Assembly: GCA_016705005.1 (NCBI GenBank)
Contig: JADIZB010000005.1
Location: forward strand, 1-64,000
Reading direction: 5' to 3'
Length of the DNA: 64,000 nucleotides
Source of the DNA: Bacteroidales bacterium
GTDB taxonomy: Bacteria; Bacteroidota; Bacteroidia; Bacteroidales; Lentimicrobiaceae
Positions 43,933 to 52,458 of the stretch are shown here, piece by piece; the first letter of the stretch is position 1; the number at the start of each line of letters is the position of its first letter. Both the position numbers and the translations under genes were made by a program. The notes under the pieces were generated by a model that was not told the origin of the DNA, ran no database searches, and saw nothing but the letters and a program-made list of their open reading frames with translations.

Positions 43933-44616
43933 TTATGCCTTCTCACCCAACATTCCGGGTCTTCTTGCCCGGGTCCGTTCAAGTGCCTTGGAATAATTCC
44001 ACTCTCTGATCTCTTTATCGTTACCTGATAGTAAAACATCGGGCACTTTCCACCCATTATAGTCGGAGGGGCGGGTGTAGACGGGTGGACTCAGCAGGCC
44101 GTCCTGAAATGAATCGGACAAAGCGGAAGTCTCATCGCTGAGCACTCCGGGTATCAATCGCAGTATGCTGTCAGAAAGCACAGCGGCTGCAAGCTCCCCG
44201 CCCGAGAGTACATAATCTCCGATCGAAATCTCCATAGTGATATAATTTTCGCGGATACGCTCATCAATTCCCTTGTAGTGTCCACAGAGAAGAATCAGGT
44301 TTTGCTTAAGACTCAGCTGATTGGAAATTGATTGTTCATGAAGGATGCCATCAGGAGTCAGAAAGATAATCTCATCATATTTTCTTTCACTGCATAGTTT
44401 GTCGATACAATCGGCGATGGGCTGGATCATCATTACCATTCCTGCACTGCCACCATACACATAGTCATCAACGTTTCTGTGTTTGTTTGTGGCAAAATCC
44501 CTGATGTTGTGGATGTGAATTTCAGCAAGTTGCTTTTCAACAGCTCTTTTAACAATCGAGTGATTGAAAGGGCCTTCGAACATGCCCGGAAAAATGGTCA
44601 GGATATCAATACGCAT
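43933..44616 (-). CDS. trmD: tRNA (guanine-N1)-methyltransferase TrmD
   Basis: 227 aa from the ATG at 44616 (MRIDILTIFPGMF); the longer frame begins at 44658, upstream of the -7 element, so the shorter start is right. The knotted SAM-binding core includes LLCGHYKGIDERI and ISIGDYVLSGGELAA, and the N-terminal part VDDYVYGGSAGMVM is conserved. The enzyme methylates G37 in tRNAs with G36 and prevents +1 frameshifting. It is divergent from the SBF-type transporter and separated from rplS by cstA. Confidence 0.96.
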   Translation of the reverse strand: MRIDILTIFPGMFEGPFNHSIVKRAVEKQLAEIHIHNIRDFATNKHRNVDDYVYGGSAGMVMMIQPIADCIDKLCSERKYDEIIFLTPDGILHEQSISNQLSLKQNLILLCGHYKGIDERIRENYITMEISIGDYVLSGGELAAAVLSDSILRLIPGVLSDETSALSDSFQDGLLSPPVYTRPSDYNGWKVPDVLLSGNDKEIREWNYSKALERTRARRPGMLGEKA

Positions 44617-44633
44617 TTCCTTGATTTTAGATG

Positions 44634-44641
44634 CAAAATTA
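44634..44641 (-). promoter_or_regulatory. -7 element of trmD
   Basis: TAATTTTG on the minus strand fits TAnnTTTG. The inferred start of transcription, near 44627, is 11 nt before the ATG at 44616. Confidence 0.5.
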
Positions 44642-44693
44642 CCCGAAATCCCTTTCATATTTCAATCCGGCATTACCTTTCATATCATTGCCC

Positions 44694-44701
44694 TATATTT
44701 G
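44694..44701 (+). promoter_or_regulatory. -7 element of the SBF-type transporter gene
   Basis: TATATTTG fits TAnnTTTG; leader about 35 nt to the ATG at 44743. Confidence 0.5.
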
Positions 44702-44742
44702 TGCATTATAACTGTTGTTTTCAGACCGGATGGTCCAGAAGA

Positions 44743-45756
44743 ATGAAGAATCTGATTGAAAGTTTACCAAGGCGACTGAAGGCATGGGGTATCGACTGGT
44801 TTATTCCAGCCCTCTTGCTGATGATAGGTCTGGCATGGTTGTGGCCTGAAGGAGGTCTGGGACAGGGTGCGTTCTCGCTGCGAACCCTTGCCGGATACGG
44901 TATTTCAGTTATTTTCTTTCTCTACGGACTCCGGCTCAGTATTCGTCAGTTGCTGGCCTGTCTTTCAAACTGGAAGCTTCATATTATAATACAATCCGTT
45001 ACATTTATTCTATTCCCCTTATCAGTTTTGATATTCAGAGGTTTCTTCCTTCACGGGGATTATGAAACACTGTGGCTTGGTGCTTTTTTTCTTGCATCAC
45101 TTCCCTCTACGGTTTCATCGGCAGTGGTGATGGTTTCGCTGGGTGGAGGCAATATTCCATCTGCTGTGTTTAATGCCAGTTTCTCAAGTATTGCCGGAAT
45201 TGTGATTTCGCCTTTGTGGATGGGAATGGTCATGGTTTCAGGCCCGGAAGGGTTTGATATGAGCCCGGTATTGCTAAAGCTGGCTTATCAGGTTCTTTTG
45301 CCACTGGTCGTTGGAGTTCTTCTGAATCAATGGCTGGGCAAACCTGCGATACGTTACCGTAAGTACACAAGGTACTTTGACCAATCGGTGATTCTGGCTA
45401 TTGTTTATACCTCTTTTTCAAATTCATTCAGCAATGGCTTGTTTGATCATCTTGGATTAAAGATGGTTGCAGCTTTGGTTCTTATCCTGTTATTGCTGTT
45501 TGGCCTGATAAACGGAGTTATCTATCTGATGGTGAGACATGCCGGACTGGACCGCAAAGATCTGATTACCGCCCTGTTCTGCGGATCTACCAAATCGCTC
45601 ATGCACGGAACTGTAATGGCTAAAGTGATGTTTGGTGCCACCGGGATCGGTGGAATTATTCTACTTCCGGTTTTGATCTACCATGCCATGCAACTCATCA
45701 TAACAGGCATAATGTCGCAGCGGTTTGCTTCCACTGGTGAAAACCGGTCTGTATAG
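44743..45756 (+). CDS. Bile acid:sodium symporter-like (SBF/YfeH-type) membrane protein
   Basis: 337 aa from the ATG at 44743 (MKNLIESLPRRLKAWG); the frame extends upstream into trmD but the promoter rules that out. It has about ten transmembrane helices. The crossover region ASLPSTVSSAVVMVSLGGGNIPSAVFNASFSS and the later FCGSTKSLMHGTVMAKVMFG are typical of the SBF-like family (PF13593), related to the bile-acid/arsenite transporters. It is probably a sodium-coupled carrier of an organic anion. Substrate unknown. Confidence 0.85.
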   Translation: MKNLIESLPRRLKAWGIDWFIPALLLMIGLAWLWPEGGLGQGAFSLRTLAGYGISVIFFLYGLRLSIRQLLACLSNWKLHIIIQSVTFILFPLSVLIFRGFFLHGDYETLWLGAFFLASLPSTVSSAVVMVSLGGGNIPSAVFNASFSSIAGIVISPLWMGMVMVSGPEGFDMSPVLLKLAYQVLLPLVVGVLLNQWLGKPAIRYRKYTRYFDQSVILAIVYTSFSNSFSNGLFDHLGLKMVAALVLILLLLFGLINGVIYLMVRHAGLDRKDLITALFCGSTKSLMHGTVMAKVMFGATGIGGIILLPVLIYHAMQLIITGIMSQRFASTGENRSV

Positions 45757-45762
45757 AAAGTT

Positions 45763-46224
45763 TCACGATGCAAGGTTATTTTTAAGTGCATCACTTTCTG
45801 AAAGATCGAAGGTGAGTGTGATGGCTGATCTGTCAAGCACATCCAGTATCCAGGCTTTTGCTTCGGGCATAGAGGTAAACACACCGATTTCGGGGTTTTG
45901 GCCAAAAGTTGCTTTATGTTCTCTCATGTCGTCGGGCAGACTTTTGACACAAAAAGCTATTTTTCTGATTCCTATGTGGTGCATCTGGGGGAAAAGATAA
46001 CGGGAAACCCAATCATGCATCTTGAAGTTCATATGGTAAACTTCAGCAGGAGCCATAACCAGAAGCTTTGTTGCTTTTAGTTTTTCAGCCTCATCAAGAA
46101 ATGAAATCAAATTCAGAATGTAGGATGAAGGCGAGACCACATCGCGCCCGTTGACATGATTAATCAGGATACCATGATCGGCAAGGAATTCAAATTGCGG
46201 TTTGGTACTGTTAATCTTTTTCAT
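45763..46224 (-). CDS. Soluble protein with possible SpoIIAA/STAS-like fold, unknown function
   Basis: 153 aa from the ATG at 46224 (MKKINSTKPQFEF); the frame's TTG nine bases upstream is unlikely. No signal peptide or membrane helix. Alternating beta and alpha stretches (LLVMAPAEVYHMNF, IRKIAFCVKSLPDDM, EIGVFTSMPEAKAWILDVL) resemble the SpoIIAA-like/STAS family seen in many Bacteroidota hypothetical proteins, but the match is from pattern only. It ends 6 bp from the stop of the convergent SBF gene. It is preceded by a very AT-rich region with inverted repeats. Confidence 0.6.
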   Translation of the reverse strand: MKKINSTKPQFEFLADHGILINHVNGRDVVSPSSYILNLISFLDEAEKLKATKLLVMAPAEVYHMNFKMHDWVSRYLFPQMHHIGIRKIAFCVKSLPDDMREHKATFGQNPEIGVFTSMPEAKAWILDVLDRSAITLTFDLSESDALKNNLAS

Positions 46225-46472
46225 CGGTAACAAGTAAAATGAGTGGCTGAAAAAAAGGACTTAAATGTAATAAATATTTACTCAAGAGTCAAGTAGTTTA
46301 GAAAATATTTTACAAAATTTCTAAACGACAGATTTACAATATATTATATACAATATTTTGCAAAATCAATGTAAAATAAATTTACATTGCTTGTATTTTG
46401 ATATACATTCAAATATCCGGTCTGAATGACCGGTTTATACTTAATCAGAAAAGTTGGAAAAGGTAATACGAA
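46225..46472. promoter_or_regulatory. AT-rich region with operator-like inverted repeats
   Basis: GTTTAGAAA (46296-46304) with TTTCTAAAC (46318-46326), and CAATGTAAA (46367-46375) with TTTACATTG (46381-46389, 5-nt spacer), are both perfect. The string TTTACA also occurs at 46309 and 46333. The region lies upstream of the minus-strand gene starting at 46224, so an operator function is plausible. Confidence 0.5.
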
Positions 46473-47486
46473 CTATATCCTGACCACGATTTTACCTGTT
46501 GACGCCGACTTAAGCATGGCGTTCAGTGCATCCGGTACTTGTTCCAGGGTGATCATATGTGATATGCTTTCAAGTCCCGGAAATTTGAGTTTTCCGGCAA
46601 TGAGGTTCCACAATTCAATGCGACGGTTCATAGGTGTTTCCGCCGATGCAATTCCGACCAGCCTGACAGCCCTGAGTATAAACGGGAATACTGAGACATC
46701 CAGGTTGTTTGAAGCAATCATCCCGCAGTTGGTTACAATGCCCCGTTCGGCTGTTGATCTAATCACTGTTGAAAGCGTATTGCCCCCTACTGTTTCAATC
46801 GCAGCAACCCATCTTCCCGGTAAAAGCGGTCGTCCGGATTGATCGCTGACATCTTCGCGACTTATAATTTCTTCGGCACCCAGTGTTTTCAAAAGGGGGG
46901 CAGCTTCAGATTTGCCCGTTGAGGCCACAACCCTGTAACCTGCATGGGCAAGCATGGCAACTGCAGTTATCCCTACAGCACCGCTGGCGCCGGTAACCAG
47001 CACTTTTCCGCTGTCAGGACTGATGCCGTGATTCATTATTTCAAGAATGGCACTGGCCGCTGTAAAGCCCGAAGTTCCGATGATCATACACTCCTTCAGG
47101 CTGAGGTTTGCCGGACGATGAACAGCCCAACGGGAAGGGACCCTGATATACTCAGCCAATCCACCGCTGGTATTCATTCCCAGATCATAGCCGGTTACCA
47201 GGATCTCATCACCCTGCGCGAAGCCGGGATCTGTTGATTCTGCAACAATCCCGGCAGCATCTATCCCGGGTGTATGCGGATATCGTCGTGTGATCCCTTT
47301 GTTGCCCGAAAAAGACAATGCATCCTTATAGTTCAGACCTGAAAAACAAACTTTTACCAATAATCCGCCTGCAGGAAGATCGTTGGTCTTTCGCTTCCTG
47401 ACCGAAGCTGTAAAGTTCCCGCTGGCTGATTCCTCAACCACCAATGCTCTGAAAGATTGACTGTTAGATTCCGAAACGGTTTCCAT
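46473..47486 (-). CDS. YhdH/YhfP-family quinone oxidoreductase (acrylyl-CoA-reductase-like MDR)
   Basis: 337 aa, a zinc-free medium-chain dehydrogenase/reductase. The N-terminal substrate domain has FSGLNYKDALSFSGNKGITRRYPHTPGIDAAG, the hallmark of the YhdH (AcuI) branch. The NADPH motif is GASGAVGITAVAML (about 165-178). Characterised relatives reduce acryloyl-CoA to propionyl-CoA or quinones. A CoA-transferase gene lies divergently next to it, which would fit acyl-CoA metabolism. The precise substrate is inferred only. Confidence 0.85.
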   Translation of the reverse strand: METVSESNSQSFRALVVEESASGNFTASVRKRKTNDLPAGGLLVKVCFSGLNYKDALSFSGNKGITRRYPHTPGIDAAGIVAESTDPGFAQGDEILVTGYDLGMNTSGGLAEYIRVPSRWAVHRPANLSLKECMIIGTSGFTAASAILEIMNHGISPDSGKVLVTGASGAVGITAVAMLAHAGYRVVASTGKSEAAPLLKTLGAEEIISREDVSDQSGRPLLPGRWVAAIETVGGNTLSTVIRSTAERGIVTNCGMIASNNLDVSVFPFILRAVRLVGIASAETPMNRRIELWNLIAGKLKFPGLESISHMITLEQVPDALNAMLKSASTGKIVVRI

Positions 47487-47562
47487 TATCTAAAGATTTG
47501 ATATGCAGGTATTTGCATATATAAAATTATGACCTTAAGCATTAGCAGGCATGAATTTTTTA

Positions 47563-47570
47563 TACATTTG
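47563..47570 (+). promoter_or_regulatory. -7 element of the CoA-transferase gene
   Basis: TACATTTG fits TAnnTTTG. The leader would be about 118 nt. No -33 box is evident. Confidence 0.4.
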
Positions 47571-47694
47571 CGCTACTCAAAGCAAAGCCGGACACAAAGA
47601 TGTAAACTAATTTCCAAAGCATGTTGCTTTGGTATTTGATTTCTTATATCAGGCAAAAAAAATATTTCAGAAACTAACCCAGTATTAATATTTC

Positions 47695-49194
47695 ATGGCA
47701 CTTCGTTTTATTTCAGCCGAAGAGGCGGCAGATTTTATAAACCACGACGACGTGGTCGGATTCAGTGGTTTTACACCGGCAGGTTCAGTAAAATCCATTC
47801 CTGTTGCAATAGGTGAGAAAGCAAAAATTGAGCATTCACAGGGCAGGCCTTTTAAAATAGGGGTAATAACCGGTGCTTCTACGGGTGATTCGCTCGACGG
47901 TTCCCTGGCAAGGGCAGAAGCTATAAAATTCAGAACTCCCTATCAGTCAAATCCGGACCTCAGGAACCTCATTAATGCCGGTAAAGCCGACTATTTCGAT
48001 TCTCATCTTTCAGTAGTTGGACAGAACATCCGTTATGGCTTTCTGGGAAAAATCAACTGGGGCATTATCGAAGCCTGTGATGTAACGGAACAGGGAGAAA
48101 TTGTTCTTACTACCGGGGTGGGCATCTCACCCACCATCTGCAAAGTGGCCGATAAAATTCTGATTGAGCTGAATTCATATCACCCCAAAGCACTGCGGGG
48201 GATGCACGATATCATTGTAGTTGCTGATCCTCCCAACAGACGTGAAATTCCTGTTTATAAACCGTCTGACAGGGCAGGAGTGGAGGTAATCAGGGTTGAT
48301 CCTTCGAAAATAGCAGGAGTGGTTTTGACCAACCTGCCTGATGAGGTAGGGGCTTTTGCCAAAACCGATGATGTGACCGAACAGATAGGCTTGAATGTTG
48401 CTGAGTTTTTATCCGGCGAGCTTAAGGCCGGACGGATACCATCTTCATTTCTTCCACTTCAGTCTGGTGTGGGTAACATTGCCAATGCAGTTCTCTCTGC
48501 GCTGGGTGATCATAAAGGAATTCCTGATTTCGAAATGTACACCGAAGTGATTCAGGATAGTGTAATCGACCTTATGCGCAATGGCCGGGTGAAGTTTGCC
48601 AGTGGATGTTCGCTGACTGTTTCGCCGGATATGTTGAAAAGTATCTACAATGATCTTGATTTCTTTCATAAACGGATTGTGCTCCGTCCGCAGGAGATTT
48701 CCAATAGCCCTGAAATTGCCAGAAGATTAGGGATTATTTCTATCAATACTGCCATTGAAGCTGACCTTTTTGGCAACGTGAACAGTACCAATGTTATGGG
48801 ACGTAAAATGATGAACGGAATAGGTGGTTCAGGAGATTTTACCCGCAATGCCTACATCTCAATTTTTACCTGTCCCTCTGTTGCCAAAGGTGGAAAAATA
48901 AGTGCTTTTGTGCCAATGGTATCGCATACCGACCATAATGAACATTCTGTTCAGGTGATTATTACAGAACAGGGAATTGCCGATCTCAGATCTAAGTCAC
49001 CCAAAGCCAAGATGCAGACAATCATTGATAACTGTATCCATCCAGATTATCGACAGGCGTTGAGCGATTATGCACACCTCGCAGGGGATACACACACACC
49101 CTGCACCTTATCGGCTGCTTTTGGCATGCACATGGAGTTCGAGAAATCAGGCGACATGCGCAACATCAATTGGGGCGATTGTTTTAAAAGGTAA
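47695..49194 (+). CDS. Succinate/acetyl-CoA CoA-transferase (acetyl-CoA hydrolase family)
   Basis: 499 aa, the family's full length. The catalytic Glu is likely E284 in FEMYTEVIQDSVIDLM, and the CoA-binding loops are LQSGVGNIANAVL and NGIGGSGDFTRNAYIS. The N-terminal GFTPAGSVKSIPVA is also conserved. These enzymes exchange CoA between acyl groups, for example forming acetate and succinyl-CoA from acetyl-CoA and succinate, in anaerobic acetate or propionate production. It is divergent from the acrylyl-CoA-reductase-like gene. I cannot tell transferase from hydrolase by sequence alone. Confidence 0.9.
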   Translation: MALRFISAEEAADFINHDDVVGFSGFTPAGSVKSIPVAIGEKAKIEHSQGRPFKIGVITGASTGDSLDGSLARAEAIKFRTPYQSNPDLRNLINAGKADYFDSHLSVVGQNIRYGFLGKINWGIIEACDVTEQGEIVLTTGVGISPTICKVADKILIELNSYHPKALRGMHDIIVVADPPNRREIPVYKPSDRAGVEVIRVDPSKIAGVVLTNLPDEVGAFAKTDDVTEQIGLNVAEFLSGELKAGRIPSSFLPLQSGVGNIANAVLSALGDHKGIPDFEMYTEVIQDSVIDLMRNGRVKFASGCSLTVSPDMLKSIYNDLDFFHKRIVLRPQEISNSPEIARRLGIISINTAIEADLFGNVNSTNVMGRKMMNGIGGSGDFTRNAYISIFTCPSVAKGGKISAFVPMVSHTDHNEHSVQVIITEQGIADLRSKSPKAKMQTIIDNCIHPDYRQALSDYAHLAGDTHTPCTLSAAFGMHMEFEKSGDMRNINWGDCFKR

Positions 49195-49287
49195 ATGATA
49201 GCTAACAGATCATTATTTACTTCTGATCAAAACAAAGTAAACTGATCACCATAGTCCGGCAAAAGGGAGCTCACCGGAGGTAATCTC

Positions 49288-49700
49288 ATGAATAATCCCG
49301 AAAGTTTACCTGACAATACTGTTAATTATAAAGGTAATCTGATATCCGGCATTGACTATCTTCATGTTAAGCATACGTCAGATGTAATGGCTGGCAGAAA
49401 TGGATTAATCAACTGCTTCATGAATTTCGCCGCTAAAAATTGTTGATTGATGACGCCGGATGGTATAGTTTTTCCGGAATAAGCGATGAGAAACTGACAG
49501 TTCTTTTATATGCTCTTTTAACTGGATGGAAATTTCCGGTTTCTTTAGACGACTCGGGAATTCAGTTGATCCAGGATGGCTTAATACCGGTTCATAGCAG
49601 CTGTAAGTTGACAGGACTTAACCCATTCAGCCCTGAAACCGGCTTGTTTGAACAGGCAATTGCTGCCCTGGAAGAAGGGATCAGTTATAAGGTAAGTTAA
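49288..49700 (+). pseudogene. Split small ORF, likely frameshifted gene
   Basis: A 52-codon ORF starting at ATG 49288 (MNNPESLPDN) has a strong Shine-Dalgarno (GGAGG, 8 nt upstream) and ends at 49446. A second ORF in another frame continues to 49700 (LLIDDAGWYSFSGIS to GISYKVS). A single -1 step in the A5 run at 49435-49439 joins them into a protein of about 136 aa. The N-terminal part is polar and the second part is helical. I do not recognise a family. It may be a real pseudogene, an assembly error, or two short genes. Confidence 0.45.
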
Positions 49701-49715
49701 ATTTACTGCTGTTGA

Positions 49716-50147
49716 TCAGATTCGTTCAGAAACAACAAATTCAAAAAGTTCCGCCATTGAATCAAACGCATAGTATTCATCCCAGCCGGTAAAGTCAAGA
49801 ATCTGATATTTGTTTTCATTTTGATTAAACACATATATTTCTTCATCAGAACGGCCAAAGGCAACGCAGCCAGGAAGTCTTTCGGAGATGTTCCATTCAA
49901 CATTACGAACCAGAATATCATAGTATTCATCGGTTTCATCCGACCGTACTGAAAATATATAAATACCGTTGTAAAAGAATCCGTTACTATGAAGATAGAA
50001 ACTGCTCAACTCATCCGACCATGCATGACCCGATTTAACCAACAACCCATATGATTCTTCCAGTATTTGCGTGTTACATGGCTTGTATGTTTCAGCCAGT
50101 TCAAGTGCTGCATACTTCTTCAGAAGTGAATTGACAGATGCATTCAT
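49716..50147 (-). CDS. SMI1/KNR4 (SUKH/YrhA)-like protein, possible orphan immunity protein
   Basis: 143 aa, soluble. The middle and C-terminal parts fit the SUKH-superfamily pattern: LSSFYLHSNGFFYNGIYIF (about 47-65, the L-x-x-F-Y-x-x-x-N-G hallmark), LPGCVAFGRSDEEIYVFN and MAELFEFVV at the end. SUKH proteins are often immunity proteins for polymorphic toxins, but also occur alone as regulators. No toxin gene with matching features lies beside it; its neighbour is the split ORF. Conclusion: family probable, role unknown. Confidence 0.6.
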   Translation of the reverse strand: MNASVNSLLKKYAALELAETYKPCNTQILEESYGLLVKSGHAWSDELSSFYLHSNGFFYNGIYIFSVRSDETDEYYDILVRNVEWNISERLPGCVAFGRSDEEIYVFNQNENKYQILDFTGWDEYYAFDSMAELFEFVVSERI

Positions 50148-50394
50148 GATGTTGTATATTTTACCGGAAGCTAATATTTATAACCTGCCTTACAGATTGT
50201 TTTGCCGGGTAAAAATACTGATTTTGATTCGCATGCGTTGTGTTACTTTTTTTCATCAGGAAGATAAATACTATTCTGCTCACATTTGTTTATGAAATTG
50301 ATGCAGTTCCGGATGACCGGGAAAAATGCTGAACGAACTGCGACCGATTCTTTGTGACAAAATGCTCTACTAACTGATTTCGACATCGTTTAAA

Positions 50395-51555
50395 ATGGAT
50401 AATAAAACAGAACCTTTGAATGAAGACACCAGATATGCACCATCAGGAAAGGCTTCAGGTGATGAGATAATAAAGCAATATGATGAGTTGTCGGGAAATC
50501 AGCTGATCAGGATGATATCCGATGCTATACCTGATGTAGCCATGATCCTGTCAAAGGAACGGCAGGTTGTTTACGAGAACAAAGCTCTGATGGAACTGGC
50601 CGGCGAGTCGGCCACTGAAAGTTTTCTGGGCAAACGTCCGGGTGAAATACTGGATTGCCTCAATGCAAGAAGTGAGGGAAACGGCTGTGGAACAACTGAA
50701 TCGTGCCGGTATTGCGGTGCTATCAATGCTATACTTGAATGTCAGCGCACAGGGTTGCCTTCGAACAGGGAATGCAGGATAAGTGCCGGCCGCAACGGGC
50801 AGTCTTTTTCTTATGACCTGCAGGTAAACGCGAGTCCATTCAGTTTCAATGGCAGAGAATATGTAATTTTTTCTGTAAAAGACATCAGTGACCAGAAGCG
50901 AAGAAAAGTATTGGAACGCATGTTTTTTCATGATGTATTGAACAATGCCAGTGGGTTAAACGGAATGTTGCTGGCCATCAAAGGAGCTTCAAATCCGGAG
51001 GAAATGAAGGAATACATTGATATAGCTGAAAAAGCAAGCAATGACCTGATCGAAGATCTGATGTCGCAACGGGCATTGAGTGCCGCTGAAAGCGGTGATC
51101 TGATGCTGAAAGTAGTCAGATATTCTTCAGTAGCCATGCTGAATGAGATTTCAGCATATCTTACCCATCATGAGATTGCCAGGGATAAGCGCATCTTCAT
51201 CGACCCTTTTTCTCATTCTGTTCAAATTGAAACGGACCAACAGTTGTTGAAAAGAGTCCTGATTAATCTGGTAAAAAATGCCCTGGAAGCCAGTCCGCCT
51301 GATTCAATCGTAACCCTTGGATCCCGCGTTAAGAACAAAACCATTTGTTTTTGGGTGAACAATCCAGCCATGATGCCAGAAGAAGTGCAAAAGCAGATTT
51401 TTCAGCGTTCATTTTCCACCAAAGGATCTGATCGGGGTATCGGCACTTATTCGGTGAAGCTGCTGACAACCAAATATCTTAAGGGGAAAGTTGAGTTTGA
51501 AACAAATGAAACCGAAGGTACTACCTTCAGAATACAATTGCCGCTGGGAATATAA
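50395..51555 (+). CDS. PAS-domain sensor histidine kinase with cysteine cluster
   Basis: 386 aa, no membrane segment. A PAS-like domain (about 38-165) carries an unusual cluster: C88, C98, C104, C107, C116 and C127, centred on CGTTESCRYCGA (C-x5-C-x2-C). The DHp helix has the putative phospho-His H179 in MFFHDVLN, followed by a HATPase with the N box INLVKNALEAS and a G box in RGIGTYSVKLL. The DHp is short and not of the common HisKA type. It faces a stand-alone receiver gene (51616-52032), and the two probably form a two-component pair. Redox, metal or heme sensing through the Cys cluster is plausible but unproven. Confidence 0.8.
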   Translation: MDNKTEPLNEDTRYAPSGKASGDEIIKQYDELSGNQLIRMISDAIPDVAMILSKERQVVYENKALMELAGESATESFLGKRPGEILDCLNARSEGNGCGTTESCRYCGAINAILECQRTGLPSNRECRISAGRNGQSFSYDLQVNASPFSFNGREYVIFSVKDISDQKRRKVLERMFFHDVLNNASGLNGMLLAIKGASNPEEMKEYIDIAEKASNDLIEDLMSQRALSAAESGDLMLKVVRYSSVAMLNEISAYLTHHEIARDKRIFIDPFSHSVQIETDQQLLKRVLINLVKNALEASPPDSIVTLGSRVKNKTICFWVNNPAMMPEEVQKQIFQRSFSTKGSDRGIGTYSVKLLTTKYLKGKVEFETNETEGTTFRIQLPLGI

Positions 51556-51584
51556 AAAAAATAGCCCTGAAGCATTGTCAGGGC
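51553..51584 (-). terminator. Intrinsic terminator of the receiver gene
   Basis: GCCCTGA (51564-51570) pairs with TCAGGGC (51578-51584). Read on the minus strand it is followed by TATTTTTTTTAT. Confidence 0.75.
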
Positions 51585-51615
51585 ATTGGTCAGACTGATA
51601 TTTCAGGTTGCCTGT

Positions 51616-52032
51616 TCAGGCAATATGATTCAAGATCATATCAATCAATTCGCCGGCTCTGATGGGCTTAGGGATGTAATCATCGCAACCGGCATTCAGA
51701 AATACTTCGCGATCGCCGGGAATGGCAAAGGCAGTTGTCGCAATAATGGGAATTTCAGGTTTCATTTTTTTTATCTCCCGGGTAGCTTCAACGCCATTCA
51801 TGACAGGCATTTTTATATCCATCAGGATGAGATTGATGTTGCTGTCAAATTCAACATATTCTACTGCTTCAAGTCCATTGTTGGCCCTCAGCAAATCAAA
51901 GCCTGCTTTTTTCAAAAGCTTTTCCACATAGCGAAAATTAGATTCTTCATCTTCCGCAACAAGAATTTTGTAGCCCGGTTGTACCTGTCTGCCTTCTTTG
52001 GGAGCTGTTTCCAATGGATTCGTATTTGCCAT
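51616..52032 (-). CDS. Stand-alone CheY-like response regulator receiver
   Basis: 138 aa: a 20-residue polar extension and one receiver domain. The acidic pocket is E27/D28, the phospho-acceptor D72 in LILMDIKMP, T99/T100 and K122 in PKPI. No output domain. It resembles the second receiver of the hybrid kinase at 2848 (both have the MNGxEAT and PGDRExxLNAG segments). Convergent with the PAS kinase gene; probably its partner or a link to the stand-alone Hpt. The 426-bp gap upstream contains no recognisable gene. Confidence 0.88.
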   Translation of the reverse strand: MANTNPLETAPKEGRQVQPGYKILVAEDEESNFRYVEKLLKKAGFDLLRANNGLEAVEYVEFDSNINLILMDIKMPVMNGVEATREIKKMKPEIPIIATTAFAIPGDREVFLNAGCDDYIPKPIRAGELIDMILNHIA

Positions 52033-52458
52033 GGTTCTGGGTGGTTGAATAGTGAAAGGAGAATTACCTGTATTTACCCGTTAATCTACAAACAGATAAA
52101 AGGAAATACAGGTGCATTCTTAAATATTGGCCGAATTTACGAATATTTTGTGAGATATCAAAATCCGGGAAATCATCCGTGATGTTCAGCCGCATCCGGA
52201 AACATGTTCTGGCATCAGCGATTGTTTTGTAAGTAAATCATCTCCTTTGTTTTCTTTTTTTTAAAGGAAAGGACTACTGATTTACTGATGCAACAGGTGC
52301 GAAAAGCATATTGTGTAAAATTTATTTACATATATATCCTACGGTATAAATTATTTTAACAGAGGTTGGGTTACAATTCCATGTTATCTACATTAATTAA
52401 GAAACATGGTGACTGGCAATCGCCGTGAAATGTATTTTAACTCTTAAAATATTGCGCT
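52033..52458. other. Intergenic region before the decayed gene
   Basis: 426 bp, strongly AT-rich near 52310-52440. No ORF, terminator or named RNA seen. It probably holds divergent promoters for the receiver gene and the decayed gene. Confidence 0.5.

Noticed and set aside
44479..44742. N-terminal extension of the SBF-type transporter into trmD
   Set aside because: A -7 element at 44694-44701 and the hydrophilic, non-family extension show that translation starts at 44743.
51586..52182. Plus-strand ORF of 198 codons over the receiver gene
   Set aside because: It is a shadow of the receiver domain, which has all its phospho-relay residues in the minus frame.
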